The notes: generated by a model not told the origin, from the letters alone. DNA of 39,768 nucleotides from an uncultured Eubacteriales bacterium (GCA_900320605.1 ONSY01000165.1:1-39768); one strand, 5' to 3'; shown: positions 1-8,395, counted from the first letter of the stretch. Numbers and translations: made by a program.

Positions 1-306
1 GGAAAGCTCGATATCTACCGCGCGGAGCCGTATTTCCTCGAGGTGATGCCCAAGGGAATCAACAAGGCGGCGGGTCTGCGGATGCTGATGGAAAAGACGG
101 GGATTACGCGCGAGCAGCTCATGGCCTGCGGCGACGCGAACAACGATCTGCCGATGCTGCGCGAGGCGGCGCTGAGCGTTGCGGTAGGCAACGCGAGCGA
201 CGACGTTAAGAAGCACGCTGCGTTCGTCTCGAAATCCAACAATGAGGACGGCGTTGCCTACGCGGTCAAAAAGTTCGTGCTCGACGGCGAGGAGCTTGAG
301 CTCTGA
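1..306 (+). CDS. HAD-superfamily (Cof-type) phosphatase, C-terminal part
   Basis: The reading frame is open from base 1, so the 5' end lies outside the window and only about 101 residues remain. Two late HAD motifs are visible: KGINKAAGL, which supplies the motif III lysine, and GDANNDLPML, the motif IV acidic cluster that binds Mg2+. This spacing and the tail (AVGNASDDVKKHAAFVSKSNNEDGV, split here only by my reading) are typical of the Cof/YidA sugar-phosphate phosphatase subfamily, cytosolic enzymes that dephosphorylate small phosphate esters. The substrate cannot be told from this piece. A GTG at 43 lies in frame but is internal. The gene ends before a hairpin at 342-387 shared with the convergent gene behind it. 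Confidence 0.9.
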   Translation, partial: GKLDIYRAEPYFLEVMPKGINKAAGLRMLMEKTGITREQLMACGDANNDLPMLREAALSVAVGNASDDVKKHAAFVSKSNNEDGVAYAVKKFVLDGEELEL

Positions 307-341
307 ACAAAGGGAAGAACAAATAAATCCGATAATAATGA

Positions 342-387
342 ACGGGCTTACCTTCTGTGAACAGCAGGAGGCAGGCCCGTCCTTTTC
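342..387. terminator. Bidirectional terminator between convergent genes
   Basis: ACGGGC (342-347) pairs with GCCCGT (375-380), with partial pairing inside, and CCTTTTC follows on the plus strand. It lies between the ends of the HAD gene (plus) and the tandem hydrolase (minus). The inner part of the stem is imperfect. Confidence 0.55.
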
Positions 388-407
388 TGTGATCTGCTGA
401 CTTTTTC

Positions 408-2747
408 TCAGGAAACGGATTCTCCTGTGCAGAGCGATCCGTCGGCGCTGCGTGAAAAGCGCGAGAGGAACTCCCACGCGAGAGACGCTGCCTGTGCCGC
501 CGGAAGAAGCGGACAGTTTTCAACACCGATGGTTCGGTACATCGTCTGGCCGCTGCGGTCGACTGCGTCGCCGATATAATGACGGATTCCGTCAATTTTG
601 CGGATTTGCGTGCGGTCATATATCATGCCGAGCACCTGCTCCACCGGATCAGCGGATTCTTCCCGGATCCGGTAAACGCGCGCGAGCTTCGCGCGGTTCT
701 GCGCAACCATCTGCGCGTAGGCGAGATCTCTGTCCTTTCCGTCGCCGGTGATCTGATCGAGCTGACCGGGAGCGGGACAGTTGTTGATATCGCGCCAGAA
801 ACGCTGTTCCTCGAAACTCGGCAGCGCCGCGTAATCTGAAACCGAGACGTTGAAATCATATTTCGCCGGCATGGGAACGTGCGGGTCCTCGTTGTATGGG
901 AGCAGTCCGCTTTCCATTGCCATGCCGTGAATATCCACGCGCGGCATATGCAGCGCCTTTGCGCGCTCATATTCCTCAAGCACGGTATCCTCGCCGTTGT
1001 ACTGCGCGTCCAGAACGCAGACGCCGGCGGCAAGGTCACAAAGCGCGAGCGAGATCCGTCCGGCGACTGCGCCGGTGTAGGAGTGACCGACAAGATATAT
1101 CCTTGTTCTGTCGCATCCGAAACGCTCTGCGGCTTCAAGCAGGATCCCGCGGACCGATTCCGCGCTGTTGCTGTCGTCAATGACCAGAACGGACGCTTTG
1201 AGTTCGGACGCCTTGCGGGCAAATCCCCAGGTGTCCGTTTCGGCAAAGGAGTGGCGCCGGTTTTTAAGAAGACAGAATACCGGCTGTCCAGTCGGATTTT
1301 CGGGCAGATAGGAAACCCATTTTCCGAACGGTCCGTCGTGTACGGATCGGCACAGACCCTGCGTTTTCCAGTACTGCGCGAGCAGAGATGTCTGGGAATC
1401 TCCGCCGAACAGGAGGTAGGGACGAAGCTGCGCGATCAGGTTTTCGCCGTTTCGGCCTGAAACATACGCGTCAAAATCAAAGTCGGGGGAGGCGTGATGC
1501 ATCAGCAGCATCCGCGCGGTGCGGTTCCCGATTTCCGGAAAGCGCACGTCCCAGAGGTTTTCGGCAAAATCGGTCCGTTCCTCGGACTCAGCCGGCGCTC
1601 TGCGGGCGGTCGGATCCGGCCAACTCGGATCCGGATCGTATACCGTGAGATGCGTGACCGGATCCCGGGAGAAGTTCCGCAGGAACTGCCAGGCAAGTTC
1701 GGCGGTGTAGGCCGGCGGGAAGTGGTTCCCGTGCTCCACGCCGATCATGCGCATCCGGCAGACGCCGTTTTCATCATGAACGTCGCCGAAATAGTGGGGC
1801 AGTCCTCCGAGCGCGCGGAGATAGCTGTGCTCGAGCGGGACGCCGAGCTTCTGTTCGCAGAGGCGCTGTGAGCGCAGGTGCAGATCGCGCATGTCGTCCA
1901 TGGGGAACAGTTTCAGACGGTTGATCCTGCGCCAGAAGATCTGCTCCGCGTAGCTTGCGCCGAGCGTAAACGGAGAGCGCGTGATGACGGTATCGAACCG
2001 CTTCGGCGACATCGGATGTTCCGGAGCGAAGGAAAACGGAAGCAGGCAGCGAGATTGCTTCATGGAATGAACGAACAGCACCGGCATCCCGAGCTCCATG
2101 ACCCGGGCGACCTGCTCCGGAGTGGAGTCCGCCCCGTAATACTGCGAGCCGCAGAGGCAGAGCCCGGCGACACGTTCCGGGAAATTGACCGCGTGGAGCC
2201 CCGCGCAGACCGCCGTGAAGGAATGACCGAACAGATAGACGCGCGACGGATCGACCGGATAGCGCGCGATCGCCTTGTCGAGCGTTTCGTTGAAAACATC
2301 GTCCCGGCGGCCGTGCTGCGCCGCGATGACAATCAGGCCGTATTCCGCGGCGAGATCGGCGAATCCCCAGCGTTCCGTGTCGAGAAGATTCCGGTCAAGT
2401 TCCCACTGGATGAAGAAGGCGGGATATTTTTTCCCCGCATTCTCCGCAAGCTGAGAGCCGCGCGGCACGTAGATGACCCAGTCGTGCGAACGGTCCGCTT
2501 CCATATGGAACGTGCGGATCAGCCCGCGTTCGAGCCAGTAGGCGTCGAGAGCGGGATCCTGCGGATCACTGAAATTGAGAACGGAAAGCGAATGGCGCAT
2601 CAGTTCGTCGCCGTATTCGCCCGCGAGATACGTATCGGCGTCATAGGAGGAGGATCCGACGGCTTCGAATTCCTCCCGCAGCGTTTTTCCTCTCAGGATG
2701 GGAACAGGCTGATTCCAGAGGCCGCGGTCCTTGTAGTCTGTATACAT
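408..2747 (-). CDS. Tandem-duplicated alpha/beta hydrolase, second copy catalytically degenerate
   Basis: This 779-residue protein is an internal duplication of one alpha/beta-hydrolase unit. Copy 1 covers about residues 60-360 and copy 2 about 450-765. Matching landmarks are VYLFGHSFTA (nucleophile S176) and IYLVGHSYTGA (S556), then IGVEHGNHFPP (H339, H342) and IGVENCPLLPA (N744, L747), then LAWQFLRNFSR and LAWEFLSRFSR. Copy 1 therefore keeps a plausible Ser and His, while copy 2 keeps the Ser elbow but has lost the histidine. No signal peptide is seen, so it is probably cytosolic. The fold resembles PHB-depolymerase or acyl-esterase-like hydrolases; the substrate is unknown. It is transcribed alone from a promoter at 2805-2833 with a palindrome at the predicted start site. 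The duplication is seen directly; the function is inferred. Confidence 0.75.
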   Translation of the reverse strand: MYTDYKDRGLWNQPVPILRGKTLREEFEAVGSSSYDADTYLAGEYGDELMRHSLSVLNFSDPQDPALDAYWLERGLIRTFHMEADRSHDWVIYVPRGSQLAENAGKKYPAFFIQWELDRNLLDTERWGFADLAAEYGLIVIAAQHGRRDDVFNETLDKAIARYPVDPSRVYLFGHSFTAVCAGLHAVNFPERVAGLCLCGSQYYGADSTPEQVARVMELGMPVLFVHSMKQSRCLLPFSFAPEHPMSPKRFDTVITRSPFTLGASYAEQIFWRRINRLKLFPMDDMRDLHLRSQRLCEQKLGVPLEHSYLRALGGLPHYFGDVHDENGVCRMRMIGVEHGNHFPPAYTAELAWQFLRNFSRDPVTHLTVYDPDPSWPDPTARRAPAESEERTDFAENLWDVRFPEIGNRTARMLLMHHASPDFDFDAYVSGRNGENLIAQLRPYLLFGGDSQTSLLAQYWKTQGLCRSVHDGPFGKWVSYLPENPTGQPVFCLLKNRRHSFAETDTWGFARKASELKASVLVIDDSNSAESVRGILLEAAERFGCDRTRIYLVGHSYTGAVAGRISLALCDLAAGVCVLDAQYNGEDTVLEEYERAKALHMPRVDIHGMAMESGLLPYNEDPHVPMPAKYDFNVSVSDYAALPSFEEQRFWRDINNCPAPGQLDQITGDGKDRDLAYAQMVAQNRAKLARVYRIREESADPVEQVLGMIYDRTQIRKIDGIRHYIGDAVDRSGQTMYRTIGVENCPLLPAAQAASLAWEFLSRFSRSADGSLCTGESVS

Positions 2748-2782
2748 ATACGGTGCGCTCCTTTGCCGTGAGTTTTCCTTTT

Positions 2783-2797
2783 AAACAAGGTTTGTTT
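2783..2797. promoter_or_regulatory. Palindromic operator AAACAA-GGT-TTGTTT
   Basis: AAACAA (2783-2788) and TTGTTT (2792-2797) form a perfect inverted repeat with a 3-base centre. It sits just downstream of the minus-strand -10 box (2805-2810), over the expected first transcribed bases, where a repressor would block the tandem hydrolase gene. The binding protein is unknown and none is encoded next to it. Confidence 0.45.
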
Positions 2798-2804
2798 CAA
2801 TCAA

Positions 2805-2833
2805 AGTTTAGCATAGCCGAAACGGAAAAGCAA
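2805..2833 (-). promoter_or_regulatory. Sigma-A-type promoter of the tandem hydrolase
   Basis: Read on the minus strand: TTGCTT (2828-2833), a 17-base spacer ending in TGC, then TAAACT (2805-2810). The spacing is ideal and the -10 is of the extended type. Confidence 0.6.
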
Positions 2834-2855
2834 CACCGGAGCGTGCGCGTACGGA

Positions 2856-2884
2856 TTGACAAATCCGATCGGGCGTGGTACGGT
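2856..2884 (+). promoter_or_regulatory. Divergent promoter of the Abhydrolase_10-like gene
   Basis: TTGACA (2856-2861), a 17-base spacer and TACGGT (2879-2884). The -35 is perfect and the -10 weak. It is back to back with the minus-strand promoter, with 22 bases between the two -35 boxes, so one regulator could affect both genes. Confidence 0.55.
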
Positions 2885-2943
2885 ACGAGTAGTGAAAGGA
2901 CGCAGTTTCGCGCTGTGAATTCTGAGAAAGCGAGGCAATCATC

Positions 2944-4434
2944 ATGGGCCGCTATCCGCTGATTCCGTCCTACCGGGAAATCCTTCCTCCGAAGGAAGTG
3001 ATCCGGCTTGAAATTCCGGAGGGATATCATCCGCTCTCTTCCGCCTATCTGCAGGAGAGACCGACTGATCTCGCCGCGCACGGCTACGTGGAGGAGGAAT
3101 ATATCATCCGTTCGTACGGAAATATCTATCTCTGGCCGAAGGAAGAGCCGCGTCCGGTCATCCGCGCCGAAAACGCGCCGTTCTGCAGCCGTTTTCTCCT
3201 GAGAAAGCCCGCGGATCCGAACCGCTTCAGCGGAGTCGCCGTGTTCGAGGCGTTCAACAACGGCGGAAAAATCAGCCATCCGACCGGCCTGTGGCCGAAC
3301 GCGTATGAGTATCTGATGGAGTCCGGAGACGCCTGGATCGGCGTGGAGGTGCAGTATCTCGGATTTGAGACGCTCAAACAGTACGACTCCGAACGCTACC
3401 GGGACTATGACCTCGCGTTTCCGAATCCGGTGCCGCCGCAGGAGCGCGGACCGCTCGGCTGGCACGTGCTGCGGGAGGCCGCCGCGAAGCGCGGATTCAG
3501 ATACGGCCTCGAGCTGCCGGATGATTTTGAGAAGGGCTTTATTTTCGACGAGTTCTTCCAGATCGCTGCGCTGTGCAGGCGGAATCTTCCGGGAGATCCC
3601 TTTGAGGGATATGACGTGAAAAAGGTCTGCATCGCGTCCGTTTTCGACATCAACGCGTTTGTCGCGGGATTTCATCCCTACGAGCGCCTGCCCGGCGGCG
3701 CGCCGGTCTTTGACGGTTATATCAAGTATATGTCCGGATCCGGCGGGGAACTGAGCCGGGAGGCCGATATGTGGTGGCATGACGATCCGCGTTCCAAGGC
3801 GCCGTGCGACGTTCCGCTGATGCGGATCGAGACCGCGGGAGACCTGCGCGGCGAGCTGCCGCACCCGTCATGGGGGAGCCTTAGGCGCCGGGAGGACAGT
3901 GACGAGCCGGGCGATCTCGTGAGAATGTATGAGATCGCGGGTCTTTCCGTGTCCCGTGCCGCGCCGGAGCTCTACGATATCTGTCCGGGCCGTCAGTGCT
4001 ATGAGAAACTCGGCCTGACGCCGCCTTCGAGGGAGGATCCGTATAAGGACCCGCTCTATAATTTCTCGGGAAAACACATCATGACCGGCGCCTACCGCAA
4101 TCTCCGGGAATGGATGCTTTACGGCACGTCGGCGCCGCGTGCCTCCCGCGTTGAGCTGAGCGGAGAGTATCCGGATACGCAGTTTGTCCTCGATGAGAAC
4201 GGCAATCACGTCGGCGGGATACGGACTCCCTACCTGGAGGTCCCGGCGGCGTCCTATGACGATGTGGGCGGTATTGTGCCCTTTTCAAAGGAAAAACTTC
4301 AGAAACTGTACGGGACGAAGGAAAACTACCTGCGCCTCTTTTATGAATGCTGCGACCGTCTTTGCGCGCAGCGATGGATTACCGGACAAGGAGCCGAAGA
4401 GATGAAGCGTCAGGCGCTTCGGGTCGAATTCTGA
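2944..4434 (+). CDS. Alpha/beta hydrolase domain protein (Abhydrolase_10-like), nucleophile motif not recognisable
   Basis: The 496-residue product resembles the uncharacterised 'alpha/beta hydrolase domain-containing' family (PF20091 type): FSGVAVFEAFNNGG near residue 95, then WIGVEVQYLGFETLKQYD, the late FHPYERLPGGAPVFDGYIKY block and a C-terminal region with QRWIT. In the family as I remember it, a GxSxS/G nucleophile elbow lies just before the FHP block. Here that stretch (residues 227-244) reads KKVCIASVFDINAFVAGF, with no GxSxG. The enzyme may use another residue or be inactive. No signal peptide is seen. The gene starts at ATG 2944 behind a modest GCGAGG site and is followed 18 bases later by the 57-residue protein, probably in one transcript. 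Confidence 0.65.
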   Translation: MGRYPLIPSYREILPPKEVIRLEIPEGYHPLSSAYLQERPTDLAAHGYVEEEYIIRSYGNIYLWPKEEPRPVIRAENAPFCSRFLLRKPADPNRFSGVAVFEAFNNGGKISHPTGLWPNAYEYLMESGDAWIGVEVQYLGFETLKQYDSERYRDYDLAFPNPVPPQERGPLGWHVLREAAAKRGFRYGLELPDDFEKGFIFDEFFQIAALCRRNLPGDPFEGYDVKKVCIASVFDINAFVAGFHPYERLPGGAPVFDGYIKYMSGSGGELSREADMWWHDDPRSKAPCDVPLMRIETAGDLRGELPHPSWGSLRRREDSDEPGDLVRMYEIAGLSVSRAAPELYDICPGRQCYEKLGLTPPSREDPYKDPLYNFSGKHIMTGAYRNLREWMLYGTSAPRASRVELSGEYPDTQFVLDENGNHVGGIRTPYLEVPAASYDDVGGIVPFSKEKLQKLYGTKENYLRLFYECCDRLCAQRWITGQGAEEMKRQALRVEF

Positions 4435-4452
4435 CCGCGGGAGGAAAGAAAC

Positions 4453-4626
4453 ATGGAACAGAAAGAGAACAGAAGCTGGGAAAATCTTTCCTATGAGGAA
4501 AAGAACCATGAGCTCTTCCTTCGGCAGAAAGCGCTGCTCGAAGAATTTCTCGAACGCGGCGCGATCTCGAAGGCGCAGTACGAGAAAAGTCTCGGGGATC
4601 TGATGGAGAAAACCGGATACGCGTGA
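4453..4626 (+). CDS. 57-residue SHOCT-like small protein
   Basis: A short charged helical protein that begins MEQKENRSWENLSYEEKN and ends SKAQYEKSLGDLMEKTGYA. A GAGGAAAG ribosome site lies at 4441-4448. The pattern 'LLEEFLERGAISKAQYEKSLGDL' (residues 28-50) resembles the C-terminal SHOCT-type helical pair, in which a GAIS/T-x-EEY-like turn separates two helices; such short proteins recur in clostridial genomes. Oligomerisation or partner binding would be the expected role, but nothing specific can be assigned. It sits between the Abhydrolase_10-like gene and the SDR gene. The 161 bases that follow contain no clear promoter, only a weak TTGCAT near 4651, so cotranscription with the SDR is possible. 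Confidence 0.6.
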   Translation: MEQKENRSWENLSYEEKNHELFLRQKALLEEFLERGAISKAQYEKSLGDLMEKTGYA

Positions 4627-4787
4627 CCAGGGTTCGGGAGAGGAGACCCGCTTGCATTCGCGTAAGTTCTATGATGGAATTATTTTGAAAACATTCAGAA
4701 AACCCGGATACCGGATCCGCCGTCTCTGCCGGCGGGCTCTGTATCGGGCATAAAAAAGAAACATCGATCGAAAGGGAGCGGATTTTC

Positions 4788-5564
4788 ATGGGAATAATGG
4801 AAAAAATGCGGCTTGACGGAAAGAAAATCTTCGTGACCGGCGGCGCGCGCGGAATCGGCATGAATTACGCGAAAGCGGTGGCCGAGGCGGGCGCGGACGT
4901 CGCGATCGTCGACATCGATCTTCCCGAAGCCCGGAAAACGGCACAGCGTCTCTCGAAGGAGACGGGAAGAACCTTCATTGCCGTCGAAGCGGACGTGACG
5001 GATCCGGCTTCCGTCGACCGGATGATGGAAACGATTCTCGAACGGTTCGGGCGTCTGGATGCTGCGTTCTGCAACGCGGGAATCTGCATCAACGAACCCG
5101 CGGAGGAAATGAGCTATGAAACCTGGAAAAAAGTGATTGACGTCAATCTCAACGGGATCTTCCTGACGGATATCGCCGCCGGGAAGCAGATGCTCAGACA
5201 GGGAGGCGGCTCCATTATCAACACCGCTTCCATGTCGGCGCATATCGTCAACGTGCCGCAGCCGCAGTGCGCGTACAACGCGTCGAAGGCGGGCGTGATC
5301 CAGCTGACGAAATCCCTCGCAATCGAATGGGCGACCAGAGGCGTACGCGTCAACAGTATCAGCCCCGGATATATCGGAACGGATCTGACGCTCAGTTCAC
5401 CTTCGCTGATTCCGCTGATCGAGCAGTGGAACGCGATTGCCCCGATGCACCGTCTTGGAAAGCCCGAGGAGCTCCAGGCCATCGCGGTTTATCTAGCGGG
5501 CGACGCGAGTCCCTTTACCACCGGCGCCGATTTCGTGATCGACGGCGCGTTCACCTGTTTCTGA
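4788..5564 (+). CDS. SDR-family NAD(P)-dependent oxidoreductase
   Basis: This is a classical short-chain dehydrogenase of 258 residues. It has the nucleotide-binding TGGARGIG (17-24), an acidic VDID after strand 2 (residues 41-44) that favours NAD(H), NAG (96-98), the catalytic Ser near 148 (NTASMS), and YNASK (Y163, K167). PG follows at about residue 195 and the C-terminus ends in VIDGAFTCF. Length and motif order fit 3-oxoacyl/gluconate/sorbitol-type dehydrogenases; the substrate is unknown. The start is ATG 4788 behind AAAGGGAG. It is the last plus-strand gene before a strong hairpin at 5582-5616 and faces an aldo/keto reductase gene on the other strand. Confidence 0.9.
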   Translation: MGIMEKMRLDGKKIFVTGGARGIGMNYAKAVAEAGADVAIVDIDLPEARKTAQRLSKETGRTFIAVEADVTDPASVDRMMETILERFGRLDAAFCNAGICINEPAEEMSYETWKKVIDVNLNGIFLTDIAAGKQMLRQGGGSIINTASMSAHIVNVPQPQCAYNASKAGVIQLTKSLAIEWATRGVRVNSISPGYIGTDLTLSSPSLIPLIEQWNAIAPMHRLGKPEELQAIAVYLAGDASPFTTGADFVIDGAFTCF

Positions 5565-5581
5565 TCTTTGCCGAAAAAGAG

Positions 5582-5622
5582 AGCCCCGCACAGCGAGCAG
5601 ATCGCTGCGCGGGGCTGTCTTT
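5582..5622. terminator. Bidirectional terminator between SDR and aldo/keto reductase
   Basis: AGCCCCGCACAGCG (5582-5595) pairs with CGCTGCGCGGGGCT (5603-5616) with a single mismatch and a short loop. GTCTTTC follows on plus, and on the minus strand the stem is followed by CTCTTTTTC. It ends both convergent genes. Confidence 0.8.
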
Positions 5623-5639
5623 CATGCTGTGTGACAGAA

Positions 5640-6524
5640 TCAGAAGAACTCTTTTCCCTTAAGGAGCGCGAATTTCTTCGAGAGCAGCTCCCGGTCGGGT
5701 TCGGGATGCTCCAGGCAGGCGTCAATATGATCGACGGCGAACGAGAAGCTCTTGAAGTTTCCGGGAGGAATCAGAGTGTCCACGCCGAGCGAGAGCGTAT
5801 AGCGCATCGCGGCCTCGCCGAACTCCGGCTCGGTGTCGGTATCGATCGGCTTGCACCAGGATTTCGGGAAGCATCCCTTGTCTTCGCCTTCCTCCCAGCG
5901 GCGTTCAATGAACGCCTTCATCGCGAGCAGACCGATGCCGAGTTCCTTTGCCTTCGCGATCAGCCGGTTTCCCATGCCGCGGCTGAAATTCATCAGCCAG
6001 TTGATCGGGAAAAGAACCGATTCGAAGGGATAAAGCTCCAGCATTCTGAGAGCCGCGTCCTCGTTGTGGGCGGTAAAGCCGATGTGGTTCGCGATGCCGC
6101 GCGATTTGAGCGTGTCCATCAGTTCCATGACGCCGCCCGGCGCGAACGCGCGCTCCACGTCCTCAAGCGATTCGATCTGGTGCAGCTGATAGACGTCGAA
6201 ATAGTCGGTGTGCAGAAGCTTCAGGCTTTCCTCAAGCTCCTTTTCGGCTCCCTGGCGGTCCCGCTTCATCGTCTTGCAGGCGAGATGAATTTTACTGCGG
6301 TACGGGATCAGGGAGTTGCCGAGCTGCAGCTGAGCGTTTCCGTAGGTCGGGGCGACGTCGAAGTAGTTGACGCCGCGGTCGATCGCGAACGCGACGTAGC
6401 GGTCGGAATCCTGCTGGTTTTCATGCGGGTAGGTCGGACTTCTGTGTACGCCGGAGGAGACGATGCCGCCGTAGGAGACGGCGGAAATCTCGATCCCGGT
6501 TTTTCCGAACGGTCTGTATTTCAT
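5640..6524 (-). CDS. Aldo/keto reductase
   Basis: A 294-residue (alpha/beta)8-barrel reductase starting MKYRPFGKTGIEISAVSYGG. The catalytic tetrad is complete: D56 and Y61 (NYFDVAPTYG), K84 (LACKTMKRD) and H115 (VYQLHQIE). It reduces carbonyl compounds with NAD(P)H; the substrate is unknown. It lacks the C-terminal Cys-rich 4Fe-4S extension found in some clostridial AKRs. The frame stays open far upstream into the ABC gene, but the true start is ATG at 6524, because AGGCAGGAAA precedes it and homology begins there. It lies 32 bases behind the ABC exporter gene, almost certainly on the same transcript. Confidence 0.92.
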   Translation of the reverse strand: MKYRPFGKTGIEISAVSYGGIVSSGVHRSPTYPHENQQDSDRYVAFAIDRGVNYFDVAPTYGNAQLQLGNSLIPYRSKIHLACKTMKRDRQGAEKELEESLKLLHTDYFDVYQLHQIESLEDVERAFAPGGVMELMDTLKSRGIANHIGFTAHNEDAALRMLELYPFESVLFPINWLMNFSRGMGNRLIAKAKELGIGLLAMKAFIERRWEEGEDKGCFPKSWCKPIDTDTEPEFGEAAMRYTLSLGVDTLIPPGNFKSFSFAVDHIDACLEHPEPDRELLSKKFALLKGKEFF

Positions 6525-6556
6525 GTTCGTTTCCTGCCTTTCTGCTGTGTCGGGAT

Positions 6557-8395
6557 TTATGATTCTCCGTTCTCGTAGTCGAGCACGGTTCGGAACTGGG
6601 TTTCGTAGAGTTCGCGGTAGACACCACCGAGCTGCAGAAGTTCCTCGTGGGTACCCTGCTCGGCGATCGTGCCGCCGGAAACGACAAGAATTTTCTCCGC
6701 CTTGAGGATGGTGGAAAGCCGGTGGGCGATCACGATGCTCGTTCTGCCCTGCATGAGCACCTCCAGCGCTTCCTGGATCGCGTTCTCGGAGATGGAATCG
6801 AGCGCGCTGGTCGCCTCGTCGAGGATCAGGATCTTCGGATCCTTCAGAATCACGCGGGCGATCGAGAGACGCTGCTTCTCGCCGCCGGAGAGCTTCAGGC
6901 CGCGGTTTCCGACCTGGGTGTCGTATCCTTCCGGCTGGGAGGCGATGAAGTCGTGAATGCTCGCGATCCGGCACGCCTTCTCAATCTCCTCCTGTGTCGC
7001 GTCCTCCCGCGCGTAAAGGAGGTTCTCGCGGATCGAGCCGTTGAACAGATAGGTGTCCTGTGTGACGACGCCGATCTGGGAGCGGAGATAGGAAAGGTCG
7101 AAATCGCGCACGTCGACGCCGCCGATGGAAACCGAGCCTTCGAGCACGTCGTACAGCCTCGGAATCAGATTGACGATCGTGCTCTTTCCGGAGCCGGAAG
7201 GGCCGACGATGGCGTACATTTTTCCTCCGGGAACCGTGAAGTCGATATCCGAGAGCAGAGGCTTCTCCGGGTCGTAGGAAAAGGCCACGTGGTCGAAATT
7301 GACCGGCTGGTTCGCGACGTCCGGTTTCTGCCCGTTTTCGGGGGACACGATCGTAACTTCCTTGTCGAAATAATCGAAGATGCGCTCAAAGAGCGCCAGG
7401 GAACGCGTGAAGTCGACCTGCAGGTTCAGAAGCGACTGAACCGGGCGGTAAAGCCGGTTGATCAGCGCAACCGTCGCGGTAATGGTACCGACGGTCAGTG
7501 TCGGATCGAATTTCCGGATAATCAGATATCCGCCCGCGAAATAGATGAGCAGCGGACCGATCTGGGTGAACATGCCCATGACCACGGCGAACCATCTGCC
7601 GCTGCGCTGTTCCTTGATGGCGAGACGCGTGACGTCCTCGTTGACCGCGACGAAACGTTCGTATTCGCGGTCCTCGCGGGTGAAGAGCTTGACGAGCAGC
7701 GATCCGCTGACGGAAAGCGTCTCGTTGACGAGCTGGTTCATTTCGTCGTTCTTCGCCTGGCTCTGGGAAAGAAGCTTCCAGCGCGTCTTGCCGACTGTCT
7801 TGGTCGGGAGAATCAGCAGCGGAATCACGATGATTCCGACGATCGCGAGCTGCCAGCTCATCGAGAAAAGCGCGACGAGGGTCGTTACGAGCACCGAGAA
7901 ATTGCTCACCACGCTGGAAAGCGTACCGGAGATCACGGAACTAACGCCGCTGATGTCGGTGTTCATGCGCGTTATGATGTCGCCCTGCTTTTCCGAGGTG
8001 AAGAAGGAGTGCGGCATCTGCTCGAGGTGGCGGTACATCTGGTTCTTCATGTCGAAGATGATCCGCCGGCTGATCCAGGCGTTGATATAGCTTTCGAGCA
8101 CGCCGATGACCTGGGACAGCGCGATCAGTCCGAAGGCGAGCAGCAGCAGTTTAATCAGCAGCGCCATGTTCTCGCCGATGAGCGCCTCGTCCACGATCCG
8201 TCCGGTGACGATCGAGGGGAAGAGGCCGACCACGGACGAGAGAAGGATCGCCGCGAACACGAGAAAGAACTGGAGAAGATAGGGCTTTAAATAGGAGAAA
8301 ATCCGGATCAGCAGCGCCTTGGTGACTTTCGGCATATGCTGTTTTTCCTCGTCGGTCAGAAAACCGCGGGGTCCGAACGAGCCTCTCGGAGGCAT
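6557..8395 (-). CDS. ABC exporter, fused membrane and ATPase domains (multidrug/lipid type)
   Basis: A 612-residue half transporter. Six transmembrane helices lie in the first 330 residues. They are followed by an ATPase domain with Walker A GPSGSGKST, Q-loop TQDTYLF, signature LSGGEKQR, Walker B ILILDEATSALD and switch IAHRLST. This is the MsbA/BmrA-like exporter family, acting as a dimer in the cell membrane to export drugs, lipids or peptides. A GTG at 8413 is in frame, but ATG at 8395 has AAAGGATG at the right distance and is preferred. No partner half-transporter gene is adjacent, so a homodimer is likely. A promoter lies at 8425-8453, and the aldo/keto reductase gene follows. Confidence 0.93.
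   Translation of the reverse strand: MPPRGSFGPRGFLTDEEKQHMPKVTKALLIRIFSYLKPYLLQFFLVFAAILLSSVVGLFPSIVTGRIVDEALIGENMALLIKLLLLAFGLIALSQVIGVLESYINAWISRRIIFDMKNQMYRHLEQMPHSFFTSEKQGDIITRMNTDISGVSSVISGTLSSVVSNFSVLVTTLVALFSMSWQLAIVGIIVIPLLILPTKTVGKTRWKLLSQSQAKNDEMNQLVNETLSVSGSLLVKLFTREDREYERFVAVNEDVTRLAIKEQRSGRWFAVVMGMFTQIGPLLIYFAGGYLIIRKFDPTLTVGTITATVALINRLYRPVQSLLNLQVDFTRSLALFERIFDYFDKEVTIVSPENGQKPDVANQPVNFDHVAFSYDPEKPLLSDIDFTVPGGKMYAIVGPSGSGKSTIVNLIPRLYDVLEGSVSIGGVDVRDFDLSYLRSQIGVVTQDTYLFNGSIRENLLYAREDATQEEIEKACRIASIHDFIASQPEGYDTQVGNRGLKLSGGEKQRLSIARVILKDPKILILDEATSALDSISENAIQEALEVLMQGRTSIVIAHRLSTILKAEKILVVSGGTIAEQGTHEELLQLGGVYRELYETQFRTVLDYENGES

Noticed and set aside
4627-4787. Promoter of the SDR gene (TTGCAT near 4651 with TGGAAT)
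   Set aside because: The -10 match is poor. Cotranscription with the upstream genes is equally likely, so no promoter is called.
5640-6974. Extended aldo/keto reductase reading of 444 codons
   Set aside because: The extra N-terminus is an off-frame copy of the ABC ATPase end. The ribosome site and homology put the start at 6524.
6647-8290. Long plus-strand open frame opposite the ABC exporter gene
   Set aside because: Its translation is rich in Arg, Asp and Glu with no domain, as expected for the antisense of a GC-rich gene. The minus strand carries all ABC motifs.
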